Shown here piece after piece: positions 8,855 through 16,928 of a stretch of 49,181 nt of DNA. Origin of the DNA: Arthrobacter ulcerisalmonis (GTDB taxonomy: Bacteria; Actinomycetota; Actinomycetes; Actinomycetales; Micrococcaceae); the NCBI RefSeq assembly GCF_900609065.1, contig NZ_UXAU01000030.1, positions 1 through 49,181 of the forward strand, read 5' to 3'. The stretch's first letter is position 1, and each line of letters begins with the position of its first letter. Both the position numbers and the translations under genes were made by a program. Below the pieces are notes generated by a model. The model was not told where the DNA came from, ran no database searches, and was given only the letters and a program-made list of their open reading frames with translations.

Positions 8855-9967
8855 ATGAACGAACCCAATGCATCCCCCACCCGCGACAGCACCACCAGCT
8901 CGGAACGGGAGTGGGCAGATCACGCCATCCGCACCATCACAGCCGAGAACAACCGGTCCGCGGATACCCACCTGTACTCGATCCCGCTGCCCACGCAGTG
9001 GGGAATCGAGCTGTATGTCAAGGACGAGTCCACGCACCGGTCCGGGAGCCTGAAGCACCGGCTTGCCCGCTCGCTGTTCCTCTTTGGCTTGGTCAACGGC
9101 TGGATCAAGGAAGGCACCACCATTGTGGAAGCCTCCAGCGGCAGCACGGCCGTTTCGGAAGCCTACTTTGCCCGGCTGCTCGGCTTGCCGTTTGTGGCCG
9201 TCATGGCCAGCAGCACCAGCCCCGAAAAAATCGCCTTGATCGAGGACTTTGGCGGCTCGTGTGTGCTGGTGGAGCACGCCTCAGAGGTCTACGCAGCGGC
9301 CGAAAAGGTCGCTGCAGCAACCAACGGGCACTACATGGACCAGTTCACCTACGCCGAACGGGCCACAGACTGGCGCGGGAACAACAACATTGCCGAGTCC
9401 ATCTTCCAGCAATTGAGCATGGAACAGCATCCCGTTCCGGAATGGATCGTGGTAGGTGCCGGCACCGGAGGCACCAGCGCCACTATCGGCCGGTACCTTC
9501 GGTACCACAACCACGCCAGCAAACTGCTGGTTGTCGACCCGGAAAATTCCGCGTTCTACCCCGGCTGGTTGGGCGCTTCCGAACCGGCAGGCCTACCCTC
9601 CCGGATCGAAGGAATCGGCAGGGCACGGCTGGAGCCCAGCTTCGTGCCGTCTGTGATCGACGCCATGATCCAAGTCCCCGATGCGGCTTCCATCGCCGCC
9701 ATGCGGCACCTCCACGAGCTGGCCGGGTTCCACGCCGGCCCGTCCACCGGCACGAACCTCTGGGGCGTCTGGCAGACCATCGCCGGCATGATCGCGGAAG
9801 GCCGCACCGGCAGCATCGTCACGTTGATGTGCGACGGCGGTGACCGTTACGCTGGCAGCTACTTCAATGAGGGGTGGCTGGCGGCCCGACAGCTGGACCC
9901 CACCCCGCACCAGGCAACGATTGCCGAGTTCTTCGCCACCGGTAGATGGCCGGCAGCTGGGGTTTAG
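8855..9967 (+). CDS. PLP-dependent cysteine synthase-family enzyme (Cds1/cysteine desulfhydrase-like)
   Basis: About 370 residues of fold-type II PLP enzyme. The Schiff-base lysine is Lys67 in SGSLKHRLA. The asparagine/glycine loop is [13 protein letters not shown], where canonical cysteine synthases have TSGNTG. The phosphate-binding glycine loop is [14 protein letters not shown]. The overall pattern ([44 protein letters not shown]) matches the group that contains mycobacterial Cds1, a cysteine desulfhydrase releasing sulfide, rather than biosynthetic CysK/CysM. A GTG at 8852 directly precedes ATG 8855 in frame and either may be used. It is divergent from the mercaptopyruvate sulfurtransferase. 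Substrate is inferred, not shown. Confidence 0.85.
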   Translation: MNEPNASPTRDSTTSSEREWADHAIRTITAENNRSADTHLYSIPLPTQWGIELYVKDESTHRSGSLKHRLARSLFLFGLVNGWIKEGTTIVEASSGSTAVSEAYFARLLGLPFVAVMASSTSPEKIALIEDFGGSCVLVEHASEVYAAAEKVAAATNGHYMDQFTYAERATDWRGNNNIAESIFQQLSMEQHPVPEWIVVGAGTGGTSATIGRYLRYHNHASKLLVVDPENSAFYPGWLGASEPAGLPSRIEGIGRARLEPSFVPSVIDAMIQVPDAASIAAMRHLHELAGFHAGPSTGTNLWGVWQTIAGMIAEGRTGSIVTLMCDGGDRYAGSYFNEGWLAARQLDPTPHQATIAEFFATGRWPAAGV

Positions 9968-9990
9968 ACTTCCCGCCCAGCAACTCCCGC

Positions 9991-10647
9991 CTAGACCTCC
10001 ACTGCCTCACCGGCGGCCAAGTGCCGGTACGCCACGCCATACTTAGCGCCCAAGCGTTCCACCTGCGACTCGACGATCTTCAGTCCGTTTGGGTTGAGCA
10101 GGGCATCGTGGATCTGGAAAGCCTGCGGGGCCCGGACGCCAATGACGAAGTCCACCACCTCCGACATCTTGCTCCACGGCGCGTGCAGCGGCACCAACAA
10201 GGTCTTCACACTGATTCCGTCGGGAATGATGAAGGAATCCCCAGGGTGGTACACGTTGTCATCAACGAGGTAGCCAATGTTCGCCACCACGGGAATCTGT
10301 GGATGGATGAGTGCATGCTGCCCGCCGAAGCTGCGGATGCTGAAGCCGGCGGCATCAAAAGTGGAACCGGGCGTTACGGTCTGAATCCGAATGGCCGCAC
10401 CAGGGGCCGCGGCCCGCAAACTTTCCGCTACGCCAGCCGGCGCATGGACTTCAAGCCCGGCGCTGGCAGCCAAAGCTTCCGTCACCGCAGCCACATCAAG
10501 ATGGTCAGCATGTTCGTGGGTGATCAGGACCGCCTCCGCACCGGCCAACGCTTCGGTCGCTTCGGAGAAGGTGCCGGGATCAAGGACCAACACCCGGCCG
10601 TCCTTTTCGAGCCGAACGCAGGCGTGGGAATACTTGATGAGTCGCAT
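9991..10647 (-). CDS. MBL-fold metallo-hydrolase (UlaG/YtnP-like)
   Basis: 218-residue metallo-beta-lactamase-fold protein. The metal motif is HEHADHLD (H-x-H-x-D-H); further ligands are in GGQHALIHPQ and the PGDSFIIPDG and LLVPLHAPWSK segments. It starts MRLIKYSHACVRLE, like the L-ascorbate-6-phosphate lactonase/UlaG-like group, but no pathway is indicated by its neighbours. Cytoplasmic, with no signal peptide. It diverges from zur with a 92-bp gap and converges on the PLP enzyme upstream. Confidence 0.9.
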   Translation of the reverse strand: MRLIKYSHACVRLEKDGRVLVLDPGTFSEATEALAGAEAVLITHEHADHLDVAAVTEALAASAGLEVHAPAGVAESLRAAAPGAAIRIQTVTPGSTFDAAGFSIRSFGGQHALIHPQIPVVANIGYLVDDNVYHPGDSFIIPDGISVKTLLVPLHAPWSKMSEVVDFVIGVRAPQAFQIHDALLNPNGLKIVESQVERLGAKYGVAYRHLAAGEAVEV

Positions 10648-10739
10648 CTGGCCAGCCTATGGTCCGTTACCACCACTGTCCACGGGCCTGTCACTGGTAG
10701 CCTTTAACGTTGCCAGTACTCCTCCGGAAGGACGTCCCC

Positions 10740-11201
10740 ATGCCCCACGGCACCCAGGCAGACGCCGCTACGCCCTCCCCAGCAACTGGTGGCAAGGAAC
10801 AACGCGTCACCAAGCAGCGGAAGGCTGTCAGCGCCGCACTGGACGAGCTCAACGATTTTGTGAGTACCCAGGAGCTGTACCGGATCCTGCAGAACCAAGG
10901 CGATTCCGTGTCATTGGCTACCGCCTACCGGATCCTGCAGTCCCTCGCCGATGACGGCTTGGTCGATGTGCTGCGCAACGGCGACGGTGAGGCGGTCTAC
11001 CGCCGCTGCGCCGTCACCGGCCACCACCACCACCTGCTGTGCCGCAACTGCGGCAAGGCCGTCGAGGTGGAAGCACCCGCCGTCGAGACCTGGGCTGCCC
11101 GGACCGCAGCGGAACACGGTTACACCGAAGTGGCGCACACCGTGGAAATCTTTGGTCTCTGCCCAGACTGCACCAAGCTGAAAGCTGCCGGGCAGCTGTA
11201 A
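10740..11201 (+). CDS. zur: Fur-family zinc uptake regulator Zur
   Basis: 153 residues of Fur/Zur repressor. The winged helix (RVTKQRKAVSAALDEL, then ATAYRILQSLADDGLVDVL) is followed by the metal/dimerisation domain with HHHHLLCRNCGKAVEVE and a second zinc pair CPDC near the C-terminus, which together form the structural Cys4 zinc site. ATG 10740 is chosen because GGAAGGA lies 8 bp before it; a GTG-type start 30 bp upstream lacks an RBS. It converges with znuA-C-B, with the two stop codons only about 10 bp apart, which supports Zur over Fur. It probably represses znuACB through the palindrome at 13957-13993. Confidence 0.92.
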   Translation: MPHGTQADAATPSPATGGKEQRVTKQRKAVSAALDELNDFVSTQELYRILQNQGDSVSLATAYRILQSLADDGLVDVLRNGDGEAVYRRCAVTGHHHHLLCRNCGKAVEVEAPAVETWAARTAAEHGYTEVAHTVEIFGLCPDCTKLKAAGQL

Positions 11202-11211
11202 GACCGCTTCA

Positions 11212-12087
11212 CTAGCGCGTTGCCAGCACCCGGCCGTTCAGGCCCTTTTTAGCCCGCACGGCACCGATCACCCGGCACACCACGTAGATCAGGAACGACA
11301 ACGTGGTGACGTAGGGACTGATGGGGATCCGGCCGCCCAGTGCCAGCAGGATCCCGCCCACCGTGGCCACCACGGCAAAGGTGACGCTCAAGACCACCAC
11401 CGCCACCGGCGAGGACGTCACGCGCAGGGCAGCAGCCGCAGGCGTGATGAGCAATGCCAGCACCAGGAGCGCGCCCACTACCTGGATGGACAGGGCCACG
11501 CTCACGCCCAGGAGCACCATGAACACCAGGGCGAGGGTGCGCACGGGAACGCCGCGCGCCTCAGCCAACTCGGGGTCCACACTGGCAAAGTTCAGGGGCC
11601 GCCAAATAGCAGCCAAGGCCAGCATCACCACCACGGCCGTGCCAGCCAAAGCCTGCAACTGGACTGAATCGACGGAAACGATCTGCCCCGTCAACAAGCC
11701 GAACTTGTTGGCCGTCCGGCCCTCGTAGAGCGAGAGGAAAAAGATTCCCAGTCCCAACCCAAACGGCATGATCACGCCAATGATGGAGTTCTTGTCCCGC
11801 GCCCGGACGCCCATGAGGCCCAGCAGCAGCGCGGCGGCCACGGACCCAATCAGCGAACCGAACACCACATCGGCACCGATCAGCAGCGCAAACGCCGCCC
11901 CGGCGAAGGACAGCTCAGAGATGCCATGGACGGCGAACGCCAGGTCCCGCTTCATGACGAACGTTCCCACCAGTCCGCCCAAGAGTCCCAGGACTGCCCC
12001 AGCCCAGATTGAATTCTGCACCAGCACCAGGAGTTCACCGTAGTTTTCGAAGCTGAAGATGGCCCCGAGAATACTGTCGAGATCCAT
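11212..12087 (-). CDS. znuB: Metal (zinc/manganese) ABC transporter permease, ZnuB-like
   Basis: 291-residue ABC-3 family integral membrane protein with about eight hydrophobic segments (for example AVLGLLGGLVGTFVMK, LVFMVLLGVSVALSIQVV, ALLVLALLITPAAAALRV). The ABC-3 signature region GISELSFAGAAFALL is present. Third gene of the znuA-znuC-znuB operon; its ATG shares one base with the znuC stop (TGATG), so translation is coupled. Zinc is preferred as substrate because of the adjacent zur gene, the His-rich binding protein and the His-rich tail of the ATPase. Confidence 0.92.
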   Translation of the reverse strand: MDLDSILGAIFSFENYGELLVLVQNSIWAGAVLGLLGGLVGTFVMKRDLAFAVHGISELSFAGAAFALLIGADVVFGSLIGSVAAALLLGLMGVRARDKNSIIGVIMPFGLGLGIFFLSLYEGRTANKFGLLTGQIVSVDSVQLQALAGTAVVVMLALAAIWRPLNFASVDPELAEARGVPVRTLALVFMVLLGVSVALSIQVVGALLVLALLITPAAAALRVTSSPVAVVVLSVTFAVVATVGGILLALGGRIPISPYVTTLSFLIYVVCRVIGAVRAKKGLNGRVLATR

Positions 12088-12905
12088 CAGGCAGCCTCTC
12101 CGGTGACACCGTCAGTGTCGGAGTGGTGGTGGTGGGTGGTGGCATCGGGAAGTCCCACCACAACGATCCTGCCGTTGGCGTGAATGACTTCGACGTGGCT
12201 GCCATAGAGCTCGGACAACACCTCGGTGGTCATGACCTCTTCCGGCGGACCCACCCGAAACCTGCCACCGGCGAGGTACAGGACCCGGTCCACGTAGTCG
12301 ATAATCGGGTTGATCTCGTGGGTCACGAAAACCACTGCACTGTTTTCCTGGTGGCATTGCTTATTGATCAGCGCACTGACCGCCTGCTGGTGATGCAAAT
12401 CCAGGGACAGCAGCGGCTCGTCGCACAGCAGGACTTTGGGGTTGGTGGCCAGGGCCTGGGCCACTCGCAGCCGCTGCTGCTCGCCGCCGGAAAGCTGCCC
12501 CACCGGTACCTTGGCGTAATCGGAGGCGCCCACCAACTCGAGCAGTTCATCGATGCGGCGATTTACTTTGGTGTGGCCCACCCGAAGTCCCCAGCGGTGG
12601 CCATCCACACCCAAACCCACCAAGTCCCTGGCGCGCATGGGGAGGTCAGGGGCGAACGATTTCTGCTGCGGGATGTAGCCGATCAAGTTGCTTCCCCGTT
12701 CCACCGGCAACCCGCCGATGGTGACGGTCCCCTGATGCAATTCCTGGAGCCCCAGCAGCACCTTGAGGAAGCTGGTCTTACCGCTCCCGTTGGGTCCCAG
12801 CACAGCGAAGAACTCGCCGGGCTTGATGGTGAGGTCCAGGTCCTCCCACAGCGCCCGCTTACCGAACTTCAGGGACGCCCCGGAAAGGCTGACCACAGGT
12901 TTCAA
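12087..12905 (-). CDS. znuC: Metal ABC transporter ATP-binding protein, ZnuC-like
   Basis: 272 residues. Walker A is GPNGSGKTS, the Q-loop lies in IPQQKSF, the signature is LSGGEQQR and Walker B is VLLCDEPLLSLD, followed by the H-loop in VTHEIN. The C-terminal tail is histidine-rich (THHHHSDTDG), a frequent feature of zinc ATPases that may sense or buffer zinc. The start is a TTG whose bases overlap the znuA stop (TTGA), an unusual coupled start. It energises ZnuB and receives metal from ZnuA. Confidence 0.93.
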   Translation of the reverse strand: MKPVVSLSGASLKFGKRALWEDLDLTIKPGEFFAVLGPNGSGKTSFLKVLLGLQELHQGTVTIGGLPVERGSNLIGYIPQQKSFAPDLPMRARDLVGLGVDGHRWGLRVGHTKVNRRIDELLELVGASDYAKVPVGQLSGGEQQRLRVAQALATNPKVLLCDEPLLSLDLHHQQAVSALINKQCHQENSAVVFVTHEINPIIDYVDRVLYLAGGRFRVGPPEEVMTTEVLSELYGSHVEVIHANGRIVVVGLPDATTHHHHSDTDGVTGEAA

Positions 12906-13915
12906 CTATTTTTCTCCAGAATTTTGCTGACGTTTCCAACATTGTCTGTCATCCACTGCAGGTACGTCTTGCCCTCAGGCAGGGTTTCGGTGAAGTCAAC
13001 GACCGGAACACCGGCAGCGTCGGCGGCTTTCTTCAGTGCCTCGGTCTGCGGTCCGGCGGTCTGTTCGTTGTAGGCCAGGAGCCGCACCGAGCCCGAAGCG
13101 ACCAGGTCCGTTGCTTCCTTCAGTGTCGCCGGCGGCACGTCAGAGCCCTCCTCGATCGCTGCCGTGTACGCCTCGGGGGTGACATTGACCAGCCCAGCTG
13201 CCGCGAGCAGGTACAGCGGCACAGGCTCGGTGACGGCTACTTTGTCATCCTTGGCGGTTGTCTTCAGCGTTTCCAGCGTACCCGTAATTGCTGCCGCGGC
13301 GGTCTTGAAGCTAGTTGCGTTTGCCTCAAACGTGGCCGCCGAGGCTGGCTCCAACTCAGCGAACTTGGCGGCAATACCGTCGGCGACCTTCTCCATGGCG
13401 GGCAGGCTGTACCAGACGTGTTCGTTGAAATCGCCGTGATCGTGGCCGTGATCGTCGGCGGCTTCCGTGGCGGTGGCCGTAGCACCTGCGGTGCCGGACG
13501 ACGCGTCGCCGTGGGCGCCGTCGTCGTGCGCGCCCTCGTGCTCAAGGCCGGAAAGTTCGACGGCGTTCAGCACAGTGCCAGCGGCACTGTCCTTGGTGAG
13601 GGTGGTGAGGAAGTCGTCGTAGCCGCCGCCGTTCTCGATCACCACGTCTGCCTTGGACACCGCCAGCCGATCCTGGGCAGTCGCCTCATAGGAATGCGGG
13701 TCCTGGCTGGTCTTGGTGATGATGGCGGTGACGCTGACCTTATCGCCACCGATGGCCTGCGCGATGTCGCCGTAGACGTTGGTGGAGGCCACGACGTCGA
13801 TCCCATCCGACCCGCCCGAAGCGGGTGCGGGAGCCGGGGCGGCGCAACCGGCCAGCAACAAGCTGGCCGCTGCGAGAGTGGCCACGGATAGACGGGCTGC
13901 GACGGATCGGCGCAC
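12902..13915 (-). CDS. znuA: Metal ABC transporter substrate-binding lipoprotein, ZnuA-like
   Basis: 337 residues from GTG 13915. The N-terminus (VRRSVAARLSVATLAAASLLLAGC) is a lipoprotein signal with lipobox LLAGC. The cluster A-I solute-binding domain follows: VVASTNVYGDIAQAIGG, DPHSYEATAQD with a metal-ligand His, and NEHVWYSLPAM with another. Between the lobes is a disordered His/Asp/Ala-rich loop (HEGAHDDGAHGD and DDHGHDHGD), typical of zinc-specific ZnuA. The start at 13915 was chosen because AGTGAGG lies 6 bp upstream; GTG 13927 is an in-frame alternative. Upstream frame extension would run through the palindrome at 13957-13993, which is better read as the operator. Confidence 0.93.
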   Translation of the reverse strand: MRRSVAARLSVATLAAASLLLAGCAAPAPAPASGGSDGIDVVASTNVYGDIAQAIGGDKVSVTAIITKTSQDPHSYEATAQDRLAVSKADVVIENGGGYDDFLTTLTKDSAAGTVLNAVELSGLEHEGAHDDGAHGDASSGTAGATATATEAADDHGHDHGDFNEHVWYSLPAMEKVADGIAAKFAELEPASAATFEANATSFKTAAAAITGTLETLKTTAKDDKVAVTEPVPLYLLAAAGLVNVTPEAYTAAIEEGSDVPPATLKEATDLVASGSVRLLAYNEQTAGPQTEALKKAADAAGVPVVDFTETLPEGKTYLQWMTDNVGNVSKILEKNS

Positions 13916-13956
13916 GGGAAACCTCACTTTGAAACGGCGGAAAGAACCCCTCAAGC

Positions 13957-13993
13957 GTACATCTAAATAGGAATCATTCCTATTTAGATGTAC
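13957..13993. promoter_or_regulatory. Perfect 37-bp palindrome, probable Zur operator of znuACB
   Basis: Left arm GTACATCTAAATAGGAAT, single central C, right arm ATTCCTATTTAGATGTAC: 18-bp arms without a mismatch. The core TAGGAATCATTCCTA has the AAT-N-ATT centre of actinobacterial Zur boxes. It sits about 40 bp upstream of the znuA start and just after the stop of the preceding gene. The arms are AT-rich in a GC-rich region. A terminator is less likely because the arms do not end in a T run and contain few G-C pairs. Confidence 0.72.
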
Positions 13994-14015
13994 GCCGGGC
14001 ACCGAGCGTCAGGGC

Positions 14016-15086
14016 TCAGGCGTCATTCGATTGGCCCAGCCGCCTGATTCCAGTGGCCTGGGTAGCGTCGCGGATTTCGCCCACGAGTTGTTCAATAACG
14101 TCCTCCAGGAACAGGACTCCCTGGGTGGTGCCGCCGGGTCCAATGACGCGGGCCAAATGCAGCCCTGAGCGCTGCATCACGGACATTGCCGTTTCCACCT
14201 CGTCGTCCATGGCCACGTTCGCGAGGGAACGGACCCTGACCTCGGCGATCGCCGTGTTGTATTCCTCGTCGGGAATGGACAAGACATCCTTGACGTGAAG
14301 GTAGCCATACAGGAGTTCGTCGTCGTCCAGCATGGGGAAGCGGGAAAACCCCGTCCGGCTGACTGCCTTCTCGAACTCCACCGGGGTGGTGCCCGCCTTC
14401 AGCATGACCAGATCCGAGACGGGCACCATGATGTCCGCGGCTCGGTAGTCAGAGAACTCGAGGGCACCGGTGATGAGACCCGCATCGTCGACCACCAGTC
14501 CGTGCCGGGTGGACTCCTGCACGATCGATTGCACCTCCTCGAGCGTGAAGGATGAGTTGACCTCATCCTTCGGCTCGATCCGGAGCAGTTTCAGGATGTG
14601 GTTGGCGGTCCAGTTCAAAACCGAGATGACGGGGTTCACCAGGCGGGCAATGAACATCAGTGGCGGTGCCAGAAACAGGGCCGCCTTGTCCGCAGCAGAC
14701 ACGGAGATGTTCTTGGGTACCATTTCGCCGAAGGTCACGTGCAGGAACGTCACCAGGATCAGCGCCACCACGAAGGCCGCAACGTCGGCAACCTCAAGAG
14801 GAATACCAAGGGCTCCCAACGGCACGGCCAGGAGATGGTGAATGGCAGGCTCGGCGACCAGCAAGATCAGCAGCGAACACACCGTGATGCCAAGCTGCGC
14901 GCACGCCAGCATCAGCGACACGTTTTCCATCGCCTTCAGCGTGGTCTGCGCCCGCTTGGAGCCCGCCTCGGCCAGCGGCTCAATCTGGCTGCGTCGGGCG
15001 GACATGATGGCGAACTCGGCGGCGACGAAGAACGCGTTACCCAGCAACAGCACAGCCAGCCAGAAGATCCCGGCCCAGTCGCTCAT
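14016..15086 (-). CDS. CNNM/CorC-type hemolysin-family membrane protein (DUF21 + CBS pair), short form
   Basis: 356 residues. An N-terminal DUF21 transmembrane domain (WAGIFWLAVLLLGNAFFVAAEFAIMSARRSQIEPL and three more hydrophobic segments) is followed by two CBS domains (MVPVSDLVMLKAGTTPVEFEKAVSRTGFSRFP; ETAMSVMQRSGLHLARVI). It lacks the C-terminal CorC/HlyC domain found in its upstream neighbour. The family includes magnesium exporters and CorC-like proteins; the hemolysin name is historical. Its ATG overlaps the neighbour's stop by 4 bp, so the two are co-translated and may form a heteromer, which is inference. Confidence 0.9.
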   Translation of the reverse strand: MSDWAGIFWLAVLLLGNAFFVAAEFAIMSARRSQIEPLAEAGSKRAQTTLKAMENVSLMLACAQLGITVCSLLILLVAEPAIHHLLAVPLGALGIPLEVADVAAFVVALILVTFLHVTFGEMVPKNISVSAADKAALFLAPPLMFIARLVNPVISVLNWTANHILKLLRIEPKDEVNSSFTLEEVQSIVQESTRHGLVVDDAGLITGALEFSDYRAADIMVPVSDLVMLKAGTTPVEFEKAVSRTGFSRFPMLDDDELLYGYLHVKDVLSIPDEEYNTAIAEVRVRSLANVAMDDEVETAMSVMQRSGLHLARVIGPGGTTQGVLFLEDVIEQLVGEIRDATQATGIRRLGQSNDA

Positions 15087-16456
15087 GGTCGCGTCCCGTC
15101 GTCGTGCGCAGTCTGCTGGGCCGCGGGATTCGCGCCCGTAACAGCCTGCTCGTTTGATTCGGGGTCGGCGGGCCGGAAGTAGATCCTGTCGATCCTGCGA
15201 CCGTCCATCCGGGTCACGCTCAGCGTGCCGCCAGCGACGTCCACGGTGTCTCCCACGGTGGCAATTCGGCCCAAAATGCTCATCACAAATCCGCCCACCG
15301 TTTCATACGCAGATTCGTCCGGAACAACCAGGCCGGGAACCTGCTCCGAGACCTCGTCGGGGCGGAGAAGGCCGGGGAAAAACCAGTCTCCGGAAGCGCT
15401 TTGCAGCACACCGGGACGGGCCTTGTCATGTTCGTCAGCCACCTCGCCCACGATTTCCTCGACCAGGTCCTCGAGGGTGGCGATCCCGGCAGTTCCACCG
15501 TATTCGTCCAGAACGATGGCGAGCTGCAGGTTGCCCTCCCGGAGCTCAGCCATCAGCGCATCAAGGTGGATGGTCTCCGGCACGCGCAGGACGTCCGTCA
15601 TGATGGCACCGGCCTGGAGCTTCTGCCGCCGATTAGACGGCACGGCTACAGCCTTCTTGACGTGGACCAGGCCGCGGATGTCGTCGGGAGAGTCGCCAAT
15701 GACGGGGAACCGTGAGTACCCGGTCCGACGGGCTGCCTCCACGATGTCCGACACGGGCTGGTCGGCGTCGATGGTCTCCACTCTGAATCGCGGAGTCATG
15801 ACGTCTGAGGCCGTGCGAGTGGAGAAGTTCAAGGTGCGGGCCACGAAGTTGGCGGTACCGGCGTCGAGCGTTCCCATGGCCGCCGAGCGGCGAACCAAGG
15901 ATGCCAGCTCCGACGGCGTCCGGGCCCCGGAAAGCTCTTCCTTGGCTTCAAGGCCGAAAACATTGAGGACCCGGTTGGAAAAGCCGTTAAGCAGCACAAT
16001 GGCCGGCTTGAAGATGGCGGTGAAGATCAACTGCGGGCGGGCCAGCGCACGGCCGACTCGGAACGACAGCGCGATCGCCATGTTCTTGGGAACCAGCTCG
16101 CCCAAGAGCATGGAGAGCAGGGTGGCCAGGATCATCGCCAAGGCAAGGGACACCCCACTCACGGCGATTTCGGGAAGCCCGACGGCGGCCAACGGGCCCT
16201 CGAGGAGGCGGCCCACTGAGGGTTCCATGACGTAACCGGTGAGCAGCGTGGTGAGGGTAATGCCCAATTGACAGCTGGAAAGCTGGGTGGACAGGGATTT
16301 GAGGCAGGCCAACAAGGCCACCGCCCGCGTGTCACCTTCATCGACTGCGCGCTGCACGCTGGGCTGGTCAACGGCGATGAGGGAAAATTCGACGGCCACA
16401 AAGAACCCGGTCCCGGCGATGAGCAGGAGGCCTGCAGCGAGGAGAAGCCATTCCAT
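15083..16456 (-). CDS. CNNM/CorC-type hemolysin-family membrane protein (DUF21 + CBS pair + CorC_HlyC)
   Basis: 457 residues: a DUF21 transmembrane region (EWLLLAAGLLLIAGTGFFVAVEFSLIAVDQ, then several segments to about residue 180), and a CBS pair starting at MTPRFRVETIDADQPVSDIVEAARRTGYSRFPVIGD. A conserved EYGGTAGIATLEDLVEEIVGE motif and a C-terminal CorC_HlyC FAD-like domain (WFFPGLLRPDEVSEQV...VGGFVMSILGRIATVGDTV) follow. Likely divalent-cation transport or its regulation at the cytoplasmic membrane. First gene of a two-gene operon with the short paralogue. Confidence 0.92.
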   Translation of the reverse strand: MEWLLLAAGLLLIAGTGFFVAVEFSLIAVDQPSVQRAVDEGDTRAVALLACLKSLSTQLSSCQLGITLTTLLTGYVMEPSVGRLLEGPLAAVGLPEIAVSGVSLALAMILATLLSMLLGELVPKNMAIALSFRVGRALARPQLIFTAIFKPAIVLLNGFSNRVLNVFGLEAKEELSGARTPSELASLVRRSAAMGTLDAGTANFVARTLNFSTRTASDVMTPRFRVETIDADQPVSDIVEAARRTGYSRFPVIGDSPDDIRGLVHVKKAVAVPSNRRQKLQAGAIMTDVLRVPETIHLDALMAELREGNLQLAIVLDEYGGTAGIATLEDLVEEIVGEVADEHDKARPGVLQSASGDWFFPGLLRPDEVSEQVPGLVVPDESAYETVGGFVMSILGRIATVGDTVDVAGGTLSVTRMDGRRIDRIYFRPADPESNEQAVTGANPAAQQTAHDDGTRP

Positions 16457-16928
16457 TCAGGAACGCCCCAACTGTTGGTCGAGCCCACGCACGTCGGCAG
16501 AAACTAGATTCTGGTAGGGGTGCTCAACCTGTGGGTGATGGGCGGATTTTCGGGGTTTGCCGGCTCTGCGGGTGGACTGCGCGGTGCTGTGATTCTTGCT
16601 CCGCTGACAGCCCCCAGGCCGGCACCTAGATTTACTGTCCATAAGGCCTTCAGTCTACAGGAGGCACCAGGAGGGTTTGACGCGCACGTAGAGCTCCTGA
16701 GCACGTCTCCTCAGGGTTCCGAACGCGCCATTCGAAGCGGCGAATCGGGCGCCCCGAAACGTTGACGGACGCCACATGAATTGCGTCACCACAATTGGTA
16801 GTTAACAGAGAATGATTACTAGACTTGCAAAGGTCTGGGTTCAGAGGACGCAGAAACTGGTTCCAACGACGTGCCGATGCACCGTGGGGCCGGAGGGACA
16901 TCAAACTCATGGAAGAGGCGTATTTCAA
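16457..16928. other. 472-bp intergenic region, divergent control region of the CNNM operon and kgd
   Basis: No convincing gene on either strand. Near the left end is the 11-bp palindrome CCAACTGTTGG (16468-16478). A possible promoter for kgd is TTGGTA (16795-16800) with TACTAG (16817-16822) at 16-bp spacing; the match is weak. The kgd mRNA leader would then be about 100 nt. Nothing else is recognisable. Confidence 0.4.

Noticed and set aside
8762..9277. Upstream extension of the sulfurtransferase frame
   Set aside because: It is antisense to the PLP enzyme, and a strong RBS and rhodanese start exist at 8761.
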